64,000 nt of DNA from Devosia ginsengisoli (GTDB lineage: Bacteria; Pseudomonadota; Alphaproteobacteria; Rhizobiales; Devosiaceae): assembly GCF_007859655.1 (NCBI RefSeq), contig NZ_CP042304.1, positions 2,604,001 to 2,668,000 of the forward strand. The letters run 5' to 3'. Made by a program: the position numbers and the translations under genes. Below, in pieces: positions 9,548 to 17,598 of the stretch. Every line of letters begins with the position of its first letter. The first letter of the stretch is position 1. The notes beneath the pieces are model-generated. The model was not told the DNA's origin. It made no database searches and saw only the letters and a list, made by a program, of their open reading frames with translations.

Positions 9548-9830
9548 AATCAAAAGACTCCCGCTCGCCAGGCGAGACCTCTTCGACATCTGGGACTACA
9601 TCGCGCCCAATAGTCAAAGGGGCGCAACGCGGATCATTGAGGACCTGTATGCAGCATTCTCGATGCTGGCGGATCAGCCTATGGCAGGCCGCGACCGCCC
9701 CGAACTCGGAATTGCGCAGCTTTCCTGTAGGCAGCTATTTGATCTTCTATCGGTGCGATTCCGCCACGTGAGCATCGTCCGCATCCTACACACCGCACGC
9801 GATATTACGCCCGACCTGCTCTCCGAATAG
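9537..9830 (+). CDS. parE: ParE-type toxin with scrambled core
   Basis: A 97-residue RelE/ParE superfamily protein. The N-terminus (KIKRLPLARRDLFDIWDYIA), middle (ADQPMAGRDRPEL) and C-terminus (VSIVRILHTARDITPDLLSE) fit ParE toxins. Residues about 60-77 do not; instead the plus-one frame at 9715-9768 reads RSFPVGSYLIFYRCDSAT, the expected ParE beta-strand core. An extra G near 9714 and a missing G near 9768 would produce this, cancelling each other. The toxin as written should be misfolded. Homologous toxins target DNA gyrase. Confidence 0.8.
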   Translation: MPLKIKRLPLARRDLFDIWDYIAPNSQRGATRIIEDLYAAFSMLADQPMAGRDRPELGIAQLSCRQLFDLLSVRFRHVSIVRILHTARDITPDLLSE

Positions 9831-9854
9831 CGTGCATCCACCTGGCCATCACGG

Positions 9855-10832
9855 CTATTTCCCAAGCACCGCGTCGACTTCGGCGCGGGTGGGTGGCTTG
9901 CAGCCTTTGCGGCCACAATTGATACCGGCCACGACAGCGCCGAAGCGCAGCATGTCGGACAGGGCGCCATCGCCCAGTCCATCGAGTTTGCCGGGCTTGA
10001 GCAGACCGCGCTCATGCAGCCACGACAGGATGCCGGCCATGAGGCTGTCGCCCGCTCCCACCGTGTCGCCGAAAACCGGCGGTGCGTAGATCGCCGCCTG
10101 TGCCTGGCCAGCCTTGGTGAAGGCCCGCGAACCCTTCTCACCGAGCGTCACCACGACGAGCTGGCAATTGGGCCGCGCCAAGAGGTCCGCAGCGTGCTGC
10201 TCGATATTCCTGGAACTATCGAGGGCGTCGAGGTCTTCCTCCGAGACCTTCACCACATGGGCCAGGTCGAGGAAGGTGGCGAGCCGGGCCTTGTAGCCGG
10301 CAAAATCGTCCACCAGGCTCGGCCGCACATTGGGATCGATGGAAATCGTCGCGCCCTTGACAATGGCGGCCTTGACGATGTCGAGCCAGATCGCCGCCTC
10401 ATCAGGCAGGATCGGACAGAACCCGCCGATCTGGTAGAGATCGAGTTGCTCCGGCAGCGCCGCGATGCCCTTTTCCGCCTCGATGGCGCCATCGGCCTCG
10501 CGATAAAAGCCGTAGCGGGCATTGCGGTTGGCGTCGAAATTGACCACGGCCAGCGTGGTATAGTCCTTGACCCGCTCGGGCAGCAGCGGCGTAACGCCAG
10601 CCTCGCCGAGCGGCCCCAGCAGGTAGTCGCCAAAGGCATCGGCCGAAATGGGGCAGAGAAAGCCGGTGGGATTGCCCAGCTTGGCCAGCGCGATGGCGCA
10701 ATTGTAGGGCGAACCGCCCGGATGGGCCGTCATCACGATCTGGTTCTCGCCGTCGCGGCCGATCAATGCGCCATCGGGCAGCGCCACTTCGGCCTTGAGA
10801 TCGATCAGGCTTTCCCCACCAACCACGAACAT
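9855..10832 (-). CDS. PfkB-family sugar kinase (fructokinase-like)
   Basis: A 325-residue ribokinase/PfkB-fold kinase. It begins FVVGGESLIDL, has the substrate-side Gly motif HPGGSPYNCAIALAKLG (about residues 38-54), and the ATP/anion-hole motif FGDTVGAGDSLMAGIL near residue 268, whose Asp is the catalytic base. Family fructokinases phosphorylate fructose at C6; the substrate here is not certain. The frame reaches 10925, but the start at 10832 matches homologues. It is transcribed away from the TRAP genes and converges with parE. Confidence 0.85.
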   Translation of the reverse strand: MFVVGGESLIDLKAEVALPDGALIGRDGENQIVMTAHPGGSPYNCAIALAKLGNPTGFLCPISADAFGDYLLGPLGEAGVTPLLPERVKDYTTLAVVNFDANRNARYGFYREADGAIEAEKGIAALPEQLDLYQIGGFCPILPDEAAIWLDIVKAAIVKGATISIDPNVRPSLVDDFAGYKARLATFLDLAHVVKVSEEDLDALDSSRNIEQHAADLLARPNCQLVVVTLGEKGSRAFTKAGQAQAAIYAPPVFGDTVGAGDSLMAGILSWLHERGLLKPGKLDGLGDGALSDMLRFGAVVAGINCGRKGCKPPTRAEVDAVLGK

Positions 10833-11152
10833 GCAGATGCCCTCCCCGGCCAATGTTGTGCCACCCAGGCGCAACCGGCAGCGACATAGCATTTTTGCCG
10901 GGCCTGTCACCAGCGGCGTGAGCATATGCCCAGCCTGCGGGCGCGATCCCCCCTTGCCTACCCACTATTACGGGCTTGGTCTCACTTCCTCCCGGGCGCA
11001 CCGTTGTGGCGCAAGCGCCTTTCCCATATCGGTCGGCTGTATGCCGGACGCATCTTGCGATGGTTAACCAGCCGTGTTCACCTGATCGCCTGATGCCGTC
11101 GAACGGCCCAAGAATGCCGGGAAACATCCTGGCGGGGAGAGGGGAGGATAAT
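10833..11152. other. Intergenic region with the TRAP promoter
   Basis: These 320 bp separate the divergent sugar-kinase and dctQ genes. They contain the 17-bp element at 10956-10972 that recurs before the sensor kinase, followed by TTGGTCTCA at 10976-10984, also seen downstream of the second copy. The dctQ ribosome site GGGGAGG lies at 11140-11147. I see no credible gene here. Confidence 0.6.
10956..10972 (+). promoter_or_regulatory. Shared TRAP/two-component element, copy 1
   Basis: GCCTACCCACTATTACG lies about 180 bp upstream of dctQ. It differs at one base from the element at 14483-14499, between dctP and the sensor kinase. Two near-identical 17-mers at the two promoter regions of one transport/sensing locus suggest a common operator, probably for the NarL-type regulator encoded at 15940. 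Confidence 0.55.
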
Positions 11153-11716
11153 ATGCAGGCCCTTGCTTTGCTTGTCCGCGCGATCAGCGGTTTGAACCGC
11201 ATCGTCGGCGAAGTGTTGTCATGGCTGGCGCTCGGATGCGTGCTGGTTTGCTTCGCGGTTGTCGTGGAGCGCTATGTATTCAGCTCATCCACATTGTGGA
11301 TGCAGGATCTCTATGTCTGGCTGGGTGGCGCCATGTTCACGGGTGTCGCCGGCTTCGCGTTGATGCGCGACGACCATGTACGCGTCGATATCTTCTATCG
11401 CCCGGCACCGGTGCGAAAGAAGGCAATGGCAGACCTGTTCGGTGTCGTGTTCTTCCTGCTGCCGTTCATCTACGTCGTGTTTCACTATGCCTGGCCCGCC
11501 GTAGCGCGCTCGTGGAGCTATCAGGAAGGCTCGGCCAATATCGGCGGTATGCCGGGGCTGTTCGTGCTCAAAGGGTTCATCATCGTGTTCTGCGTGCTCG
11601 TGGGTCTGCAGGGCCTGGCCATGGGTGCCCGTGCCGTCCTGACGCTCACCAACCGCGACGACCTGCTGCCCGATGACCAGCGCTACATCGCCGATGACGC
11701 CAAGGAAGTGCATTGA
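11153..11716 (+). CDS. dctQ: TRAP transporter small permease (DctQ type)
   Basis: A 187-residue membrane protein with four hydrophobic helices (about residues 17-38, 50-70, 92-112 and 135-160). RYVFSSSTLWMQDLYVWLGGAMFTGVAGFALMRDDHVRVDIFY is the diagnostic DctQ stretch. It forms the small membrane subunit of a Na+-driven TRAP transporter with the next gene. Start at 11153 follows GGGGAGG. Its TGA overlaps the dctM start. Confidence 0.93.
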   Translation: MQALALLVRAISGLNRIVGEVLSWLALGCVLVCFAVVVERYVFSSSTLWMQDLYVWLGGAMFTGVAGFALMRDDHVRVDIFYRPAPVRKKAMADLFGVVFFLLPFIYVVFHYAWPAVARSWSYQEGSANIGGMPGLFVLKGFIIVFCVLVGLQGLAMGARAVLTLTNRDDLLPDDQRYIADDAKEVH

Positions 11717-13107
11717 TGGATCCCGTTCTCATTGGTGAAATTCTCTCCGGCCTTATGTTCGTTGGCGTTATCGGCGTGCTCATGCTGGGCTTCCCGGTCG
11801 CCTTTTCCCTGGCCGGAACAGCCCTGATCTTCGGCCTCGTCGGCTGGTTCCTGGGCGTCTACGACCCCTCCAACTACGGCTCACTGGTCGGCCGCTACCT
11901 CGGCATGATGACCAATGAGGTGCTGGTGGCCGTTCCGCTCTTCATCTTCATGGGCGTGATGCTGGAGCGATCCGGTATCGCCGAGCAATTGCTGCTTACC
12001 ATGGGCAAGCTCTTCGGCAATCTGCGCGGCGGCCTGGGCCTCTCGGTCATCGTGGTGGGCGCGCTGCTCGCGGCATCGACCGGGGTGGTCGGCGCCACCG
12101 TGGTCACTATGGGCCTCATCTCGCTGCCCGCCATGCTGCGCGCCGGCTATGACCCCAAGCTGGCCACCGGCGTCATCTGCGCCTCCGGCACGCTGGGCCA
12201 GATCATCCCGCCCTCCACCGTCCTCATCTTCATGGGCGACATGCTCTCGGGCATCAATGCCCAGGTGCAGATGGAGAAGGGCAATTTTGCTCCGGAGCCC
12301 GTTTCGGTAGGCGCCCTGTTTGCCGGCGCGATCATTCCCGGCCTTCTGCTGGTGGGACTTTACGCGTCCTGGGTGATCTTCAAGGCGGTGACCGACCCCA
12401 AATCCTGCCCGGCAACGCCGGTACCGGAGGCCGAAAAGGCCGGCCTCATGCGCGAGGTTTTTGTTGCCCTCGTGCCGCCCCTGCTGCTGATCGTGGCCGT
12501 GCTCGGCTCGATCCTGGCCGGCATCGCCACACCCACCGAGGCCGCATCCGTGGGTTCGGTCGGTGCAATGATCCTGGCCGCTTTGCGTGGCAAGCTGGGC
12601 CTCACCATCCTGCGCCAGGCGGTGATTTCGACGGCCACCATCACCTCGATGGTGTTCATCATCCTGTTCGGTGCTGCGGTCTTCTCCATCGTCTTCCGCA
12701 CCATGGGTGGCGACAACCTGGTTCATGAATTCCTCTCGTCCATGCCGGGCGGAGCGATCGGCGCCACGATCATCGTGATGTTCATCATGTTCCTGCTCGG
12801 CTTCATCCTGGACACATTCGAGATCATCTTCATCGTGATCCCGATCACCGCGCCGGTGCTGCTGGCCCTGGGCGTCGATCCGATCTGGCTGGGCGTGATG
12901 GTGGGCGTGAACCTGCAGACCAGCTTCCTGACGCCGCCCTTCGGCTTCTCGCTGTTCTACCTGCGCGGCGTGGCCCCGGCCCGGGTGACCACTGGCATGA
13001 TCTACCGGGGCGTCGTGCCCTTCGTGATCCTGCAATTGTTGGGCCTGATCATCCTGTTCGCCTTCCCGCAGCTCATCACCTGGCTACCTGGCGCGATCTA
13101 CCACTGA
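11716..13107 (+). CDS. dctM: TRAP transporter large permease (DctM type)
   Basis: A 463-residue, roughly 12-helix permease of the DctM/SiaM family: LGFPVAFSLAGTALIFGL, VAVPLFIFMGVMLERSGIAEQLL, STGVVGATVVTMGLISLPAML, SGTLGQIIPPSTVLIFMGDM and VNLQTSFLTPPFGFSLFYLRGV are all conserved. It translocates the DctP-bound organic acid. ATG at 11716 overlaps the dctQ stop (TGATG). The product is of the 2-oxoacid/mannitol-type cluster that pairs with TakP-like binding proteins. A bidirectional terminator follows. Confidence 0.95.
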   Translation: MDPVLIGEILSGLMFVGVIGVLMLGFPVAFSLAGTALIFGLVGWFLGVYDPSNYGSLVGRYLGMMTNEVLVAVPLFIFMGVMLERSGIAEQLLLTMGKLFGNLRGGLGLSVIVVGALLAASTGVVGATVVTMGLISLPAMLRAGYDPKLATGVICASGTLGQIIPPSTVLIFMGDMLSGINAQVQMEKGNFAPEPVSVGALFAGAIIPGLLLVGLYASWVIFKAVTDPKSCPATPVPEAEKAGLMREVFVALVPPLLLIVAVLGSILAGIATPTEAASVGSVGAMILAALRGKLGLTILRQAVISTATITSMVFIILFGAAVFSIVFRTMGGDNLVHEFLSSMPGGAIGATIIVMFIMFLLGFILDTFEIIFIVIPITAPVLLALGVDPIWLGVMVGVNLQTSFLTPPFGFSLFYLRGVAPARVTTGMIYRGVVPFVILQLLGLIILFAFPQLITWLPGAIYH

Positions 13108-13125
13108 GGCAGGTAAGCGAACTGC

Positions 13126-13161
13126 AAAGGGCCCGGATGGCAATGCCATCCGGGCCCTTTT
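13126..13161. terminator. Bidirectional terminator between dctM and dctP
   Basis: A perfect stem with 15-bp arms AAAGGGCCCGGATGG and CCATCCGGGCCCTTT closes a CAATG loop. It is flanked by A and T tracts, so it can terminate both dctM and the convergent dctP. Confidence 0.9.
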
Positions 13162-13230
13162 CTTGTGCAGCAAGGAAAAGGCCCCACCGCCGAAGCGATG
13201 GAGCCTTCCAAGTTCTGGCGCTGTGCGGGA

Positions 13231-14331
13231 TCAGCTGAGCGTGAAGTACTTCTCGCGAGCCGCCAGGAACAGCGAGTCGGTGCCGTCGGTCTTCTGGCGC
13301 ACCACGTTGAAGGCCGCGATGAAGCTCTCGGCCGTCTTCTTGGTGAGGGCATCGCCACCTTCGCGGAGCTCGGCGAGTACCTCGCTGGCAGCCTTGGCAC
13401 CGGCCTCGAGGATTTCCTCGGGGAACTGCCTGATCTGCACACCATGCTCGCTGACCAGCGCCTGCAGGGCGCGCGGGTCGTTGGCAGCGAAATCGGCCGC
13501 CACATTATCGTACTCGGCCTGGCAGACATCCTTGACCAGGGCCTGCAAGTCAGCCGGCAGTTCCTGATACTTGGCCTTGTCGACCACCAGTTCGGTGGCC
13601 AGGCCCGGCTCGATGAAGCTGGGGAAGTAATAGTTCTTGGCGATCTGGTAGAAGCCCAGCGCCAGGTCGTTATAGGGGCCGACGAATTCGGCGGCGTCCA
13701 GCGTGCCCGACTGCAGCGCGGCGAAGATTTCGCCGGCGGCAAGGTTGGTCACCGAGGCGCCCAGCTTGGCCCAGACCTGACCGCCCATGCCCGGCGTGCG
13801 GAAGCGCAGGCCCTGGACATCGGCAACACCGGTCAGCTCATTCTTGAACCAGCCGCCCGCCTGGGTGCCGGTATCGCCCGACAGGAAGCCCTGCACGCCG
13901 AACTGATCGTAGATTTCATCCCAGATTTCCTGGCCGCCCATATGGCGGACCCAGCCGGTCAGCTCGCGGCTGGTCATGCCGTAGGGCACGCCGGTAAAGA
14001 ACGACAGGCCCTGGCTCTTGTTCTGCCAGTAATAGGCAGCGCCGTGGCTCATTTCGGCCGAGCCGTCGATGACGGCGTCGAGCGCCTGCAGGCCTGGCAC
14101 CATTTCGCCGGCCGCAAAGACCTGGATGGTCAGCCGGCCACCCGAGGCGGCGGTGATGCGATCAGCCAGGCGCTGCGCGCCCACACCCAGGCCGGGGAAG
14201 TTCTTGGGCCAGGTGGTCACCATGCGCCAGTTGATATTGCCCTGCGCAATGGCCGGAGTGGCCAGCGTGGTCGCAGCCGCAGCGCCGATCGTGGCGACCG
14301 AGGCGGTCTTGAAGAACTCGCGTCTTTTCAT
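13231..14331 (-). CDS. dctP: TRAP substrate-binding protein (TakP/DctP-like)
   Basis: A 366-residue periplasmic binding protein with a Tat signal (MKRREFFKTASVATIGAAAA ... TPAIAQ). Its start NWRMVTTWPKNFPGLGVGAQRLADRI, the HGAAYYWQNKS stretch, and GLRFRTPGMGGQVWAKLGAS match TakP and the all3028-type proteins that bind 2-oxoacids such as pyruvate, often through Na+. The substrate here is inferred from family only. GGGAGGA precedes the start. It is divergent from the sensor kinase and convergent with dctM, an unusual split of the TRAP genes. Confidence 0.92.
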   Translation of the reverse strand: MKRREFFKTASVATIGAAAATTLATPAIAQGNINWRMVTTWPKNFPGLGVGAQRLADRITAASGGRLTIQVFAAGEMVPGLQALDAVIDGSAEMSHGAAYYWQNKSQGLSFFTGVPYGMTSRELTGWVRHMGGQEIWDEIYDQFGVQGFLSGDTGTQAGGWFKNELTGVADVQGLRFRTPGMGGQVWAKLGASVTNLAAGEIFAALQSGTLDAAEFVGPYNDLALGFYQIAKNYYFPSFIEPGLATELVVDKAKYQELPADLQALVKDVCQAEYDNVAADFAANDPRALQALVSEHGVQIRQFPEEILEAGAKAASEVLAELREGGDALTKKTAESFIAAFNVVRQKTDGTDSLFLAAREKYFTLS

Positions 14332-14482
14332 AATTCCTCCCAACAGGATGCGGCATTGGTGCCGCCGATTTTTGGCTTGCCACCGTCGCCAGACAAGGCG
14401 CGAGGGCAGCCGGGCACAGACTATTCCCCCCGCGGCCCCTGTCCAGTATGGGCAGATCGGGCAGGTGATGATCTGACGGCCG

Positions 14483-14499
14483 GCCTACCCACTAATACG
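14483..14499 (+). promoter_or_regulatory. Shared TRAP/two-component element, copy 2
   Basis: GCCTACCCACTAATACG lies in the divergent promoter region, 152 bp from dctP and 62 bp from the sensor kinase. It matches 16 of 17 bases of the copy upstream of dctQ. Confidence 0.55.
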
Positions 14500-14560
14500 C
14501 AGAACAGCTATCAATGGACGTGCTAGATTGGTCTCAAAGAGGTGGGGGAGCCTCGCGAGC

Positions 14561-15943
14561 ATGAACCTCAGACAGAAAATCCTGGCGCTGTCCGTGCTGC
14601 CGCTGGTGCTGGCTATCCTCGCCATCACCGCGCTGGTGACCTTGCAATCCACCCAATTGGCGCGGGCGAGCATCGCCACATTCGAGCGCAATCTGCTCAC
14701 GGCCAAGGAAAACGAACTGCTCAACCTCACCAATATGGCCGTTTCGGCCATAGCCGACATCTATCAGGCCGCCGACGCCGATGATGAGGCCGCCAAGCAG
14801 CAGGTGCAGGCCATCCTCTCCGAGCTCGACTACGGCCCGGACGGCTACTTTTTTGCCTATGACTATGACGGGGTGAATATCGTCCATCCGCGCCAGGCCT
14901 TCCGCCACGGCCAGAACTGGTTGAACATGACCGACCCCGACGGCAATCGCGTCATCTACAACCTGATCGAACGCGCCAAGGAAGGCGGCGGGCTGCACCA
15001 ATACAAGTGGGAAAAGCCCTCCACCGGCGAGATCGCCGACAAGCTCTCCTGGGCGGTCGGGCTCGACAAATGGCGCTGGATGCTGGGCACCGGCGTCTAT
15101 CTCGATGACGTCTTCGCCCAGACCGCGGCGGCCGAGGACGACCTGCGCAGCCATATCAACACCACCTTCATCATCGTTGCCGCCATTACCGTACCCATCG
15201 TCTTCGCGGTCTTTCTCGCCAGCTTCCTCATCACCCTGCGCGAGCGGCGCCTGGCCGACAGCAAGCTCAAGGAGCTGACCCAGCGCGTCGTCGATACCCA
15301 GGAAGAGGAACGCGCCCGCATCGCCCGCGAACTGCATGACGGCATTTCCCAGACCATGGTGGGCGCCCGCTACATGCTCGACCTGGCCGCCACCAAGGTG
15401 CGCTCCGGCGCCCCCGACGCCGCCGATGTCATCGAGCGCGGCGCGCTCGGCCTCAACGATGCCATCAAGGAAGTGCGCCGCATCTCCCATGACCTCCGCC
15501 CCGGCATGCTCGACGATCTTGGCCTCACCGCGGCGCTCGAAGCGCTCACCGACAGCTTTGCCGAACGCACCGGCATCCATGTCGAGCTCAAGTCCGTCGC
15601 CTACAAGAACATGATCCTGCCCGAGGCGCGCACCGCGCTTTATCGCGTGGCGCAGGAGGCCCTGACCAATATCGAGCGTCATGCCAATGCCACCCGCGTC
15701 AGCATCATCATCACCAGCGCTGGCAATGGCCCGCAAATGCTGATCGAGGATGATGGCCAGGGCTTTGCCCAATTGCCGGCCGGCCGTAGCGGCCGGGGCC
15801 TCGGCTTGCGCAACATGCAGGAGCGCATGGAGCATTTCGGCGGCTCGCTGGATGTGCGCACCACATCGGGAGGCACCACGCTCAAGGCGCGGCTGCCCAA
15901 ATCCACCTACATCACCCAAAAGCCCGACGCCGTTCCCGCATGA
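14561..15943 (+). CDS. Cache-domain sensor histidine kinase (NarL-type)
   Basis: A 460-residue inner-membrane kinase. Helix 1 spans about residues 8-30 and helix 2 about 201-225. Between them is a periplasmic single Cache (sCache_2) domain (YGPDGYFFAYDYDGVNIVHP ... WAVGLDKWRWMLGTGVYLDDV). HisKA_3 follows with phospho-acceptor H259 in RARIARELHDGISQ, then a HATPase domain (ALTNIERHANATRV, IEDDGQGF, GLGLRNMQERM). ATG at 14561 has GGGGGAG upstream; an upstream TTG is weaker. Its stop overlaps the regulator start. The Cache domain probably senses the organic acid carried by the neighbouring TRAP system. Confidence 0.92.
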   Translation: MNLRQKILALSVLPLVLAILAITALVTLQSTQLARASIATFERNLLTAKENELLNLTNMAVSAIADIYQAADADDEAAKQQVQAILSELDYGPDGYFFAYDYDGVNIVHPRQAFRHGQNWLNMTDPDGNRVIYNLIERAKEGGGLHQYKWEKPSTGEIADKLSWAVGLDKWRWMLGTGVYLDDVFAQTAAAEDDLRSHINTTFIIVAAITVPIVFAVFLASFLITLRERRLADSKLKELTQRVVDTQEEERARIARELHDGISQTMVGARYMLDLAATKVRSGAPDAADVIERGALGLNDAIKEVRRISHDLRPGMLDDLGLTAALEALTDSFAERTGIHVELKSVAYKNMILPEARTALYRVAQEALTNIERHANATRVSIIITSAGNGPQMLIEDDGQGFAQLPAGRSGRGLGLRNMQERMEHFGGSLDVRTTSGGTTLKARLPKSTYITQKPDAVPA

Positions 15944-16584
15944 GCGCCCCCCTCCCCATCAAGGTACTGATCTGCGACGACCACCCCCTGGTGCGTGAAG
16001 GCATCCGCGCCGTGGTGGAAACCTTCGACCATATCCGGGTCGTCGGCGCCGTCCGCTCGGCCCTCGCCGCGCTGGAATTGGCCGAAGCGGAGCATCCCGA
16101 CGTCGTGCTGATGGACATCAACCTGCCCGAAATCAGCGGACTCGACGCCATCGAACTGTTCCGCGAGCGCCTGCCCCGCACGCGCTTGCTGATGCTCTCC
16201 ATGCATGACAACCGGGAATATATCTCGACGGCGGTATTGCACGGCGCCGCCGGCTACATTCTCAAGGATGTGCCGCCCGCCGAGATCATTTCCGCCATCG
16301 AGGCAGTGGCCGCCAACGGCTCCTATTTTTCCTCCGGTGTCACCGAGGCCCTGCTGGAAAAGGGCCAGAAGCAGAGTGCGATCGTACCGCTAACCACACG
16401 CGAACAAGCCGTGTTGTTGCTGCTCGCCCAGGGACAGTCCAACAAGGATGTGGCGGGCGAACTCGACATTTCCGTGCGCACGGTCGAAACCCACCGCAAG
16501 AATATCAAGAAAAAGCTCGGCATCGGCACCACAGCCGGCCTCACCCGCTATGTCATCGATCACGGTTTGATGGCCGGCGACTGA
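15940..16584 (+). CDS. NarL/LuxR-family response regulator
   Basis: This 214-residue regulator has a receiver domain (acidic pair D13/D14, phospho-acceptor D59 in VVLMDINLPEISG) and a C-terminal LuxR HTH (LTTREQAVLLLLAQGQSNKDVAGELDISVRTVETHRKNIKKKL, about residues 148-190). It overlaps the kinase stop by ATGA and will be its partner. It probably controls the TRAP genes through the 17-bp element shared by the dctQ and dctP/kinase promoter regions. Confidence 0.93.
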   Translation: MSAPLPIKVLICDDHPLVREGIRAVVETFDHIRVVGAVRSALAALELAEAEHPDVVLMDINLPEISGLDAIELFRERLPRTRLLMLSMHDNREYISTAVLHGAAGYILKDVPPAEIISAIEAVAANGSYFSSGVTEALLEKGQKQSAIVPLTTREQAVLLLLAQGQSNKDVAGELDISVRTVETHRKNIKKKLGIGTTAGLTRYVIDHGLMAGD

Positions 16585-16677
16585 ATCTTTGTCCCGGCCG
16601 GGATTATTTCCGGCCCGCCGGTGTTTCTCCTGTCGAGGGCCGCAATGACGGCCCCGCAACATGGAGGGAGACATCCC

Positions 16678-17076
16678 ATGAAGTTCCGTTCGATTCTGGC
16701 CGGCGCCACCGCTCTCGCGCTTTTGGCCACTTCCGCCTTTGCTACCGATTATCTCGGCGGGGCGGTCAAATCCACCGATATCGGCGGCAAGATGGTGCTG
16801 ACCGACGCCAACGGCATGACCCTCTACACCTTCGACAAGGATACCAATGGCGACGGCAAGAGCGTCTGCAACGACGACTGCGCTGCCAAATGGCCCCCGC
16901 TGGCGGCCGATGCCGGTGCTGCGGCTGAAGGCGACTTCACCCTGGTCACCCGCGACGATGGCTCGACCATGTGGGCCTATAAGGGCTGGCCGCTCTACTA
17001 CTGGTATGAAGACACCGCACCCGGCGACATTTCCGGCGACGGCGTCGGCGGCGTCTGGCATCTTGCCATCGAATAA
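16678..17076 (+). CDS. Secreted repeat protein, COG4315 type
   Basis: A 132-residue exported protein: signal peptide MKFRSILAGATALALLATSAFA, then two copies of the Y-x-aromatic-x-x-D type motif (LYTFDKD and LYYWYEDTAPGD) with two Cys in CNDDCAAKWPP. This secreted repeat family has no known activity. It lies directly upstream of an ECF sigma/anti-sigma pair and may belong to the same operon, as sigma-controlled exported proteins often do. GGAGGGAG precedes the start. Confidence 0.88.
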   Translation: MKFRSILAGATALALLATSAFATDYLGGAVKSTDIGGKMVLTDANGMTLYTFDKDTNGDGKSVCNDDCAAKWPPLAADAGAAAEGDFTLVTRDDGSTMWAYKGWPLYYWYEDTAPGDISGDGVGGVWHLAIE

Positions 17077-17091
17077 GCCGCAGGACCGGAC

Positions 17092-17598
17092 TTGAACGAT
17101 TTCCTCGACCAGCTCGAAACCTGCGTGCCGGCCCTCAGGCGCTACGCCCGGGCCCTGACGCGCAATGCCGACCTGGCCGACGATCTCGTGCAGGATTGCC
17201 TCGAACGCGCCATTTCCAGGCGCGGCCTGTTCCGGCCCACCGGAGCGGTCCGCGCCTGGCTGTTCACGATCCTGCTCAACCTGCATCGCAACGCCCTGCG
17301 CGCATCGCATCGGCGCGGCGAGACCGTGGATATCGACATGGTTCCCGAACTGTCCACCCCGGCCGCCCAGCCGGGCCATATCGCGCTGGCCGAACTGGCG
17401 CGAGCGATAGACACCCTCCCTCCTGAGCAAAAGGAAGCACTCCTGCTGGTTACACTGGAAGGCATACCCTATGCCGAGGCGGCGGGGATAATTGGCATCC
17501 CTCTGGGCACCCTGATGAGCCGGCTGGGCAGGGCCCGCGCCGCCCTTCGGACCCTGACCGGACATCCGGCCGAGCCGCATCTGAGGACCGTCAAATGA
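17092..17598 (+). CDS. ECF sigma factor
   Basis: A 168-residue sigma-70 family protein with region 2 (LRRYARALTRNADLADDLVQDCLERAI, residues 13-39) and region 4 (ALDTLPPEQ-type ARAIDTLPPEQKEALLLVTLEGIPYAEAAGIIGIPLGTLMSRLGRARAAL). It begins with TTG 15 bp after the secreted repeat gene; no better start is in frame. The stop overlaps the anti-sigma start (ATGA). Confidence 0.93.
   Translation: MNDFLDQLETCVPALRRYARALTRNADLADDLVQDCLERAISRRGLFRPTGAVRAWLFTILLNLHRNALRASHRRGETVDIDMVPELSTPAAQPGHIALAELARAIDTLPPEQKEALLLVTLEGIPYAEAAGIIGIPLGTLMSRLGRARAALRTLTGHPAEPHLRTVK

Noticed and set aside
11881..13035. 384-codon minus-strand frame within dctM
   Set aside because: It is extremely rich in His, Asp, Gln and Glu, the usual antisense image of hydrophobic codons. 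DctM on the plus strand is certain.
14534..15919. 461-codon minus-strand frame opposite the sensor kinase
   Set aside because: A shadow of the kinase; no recognised domain.
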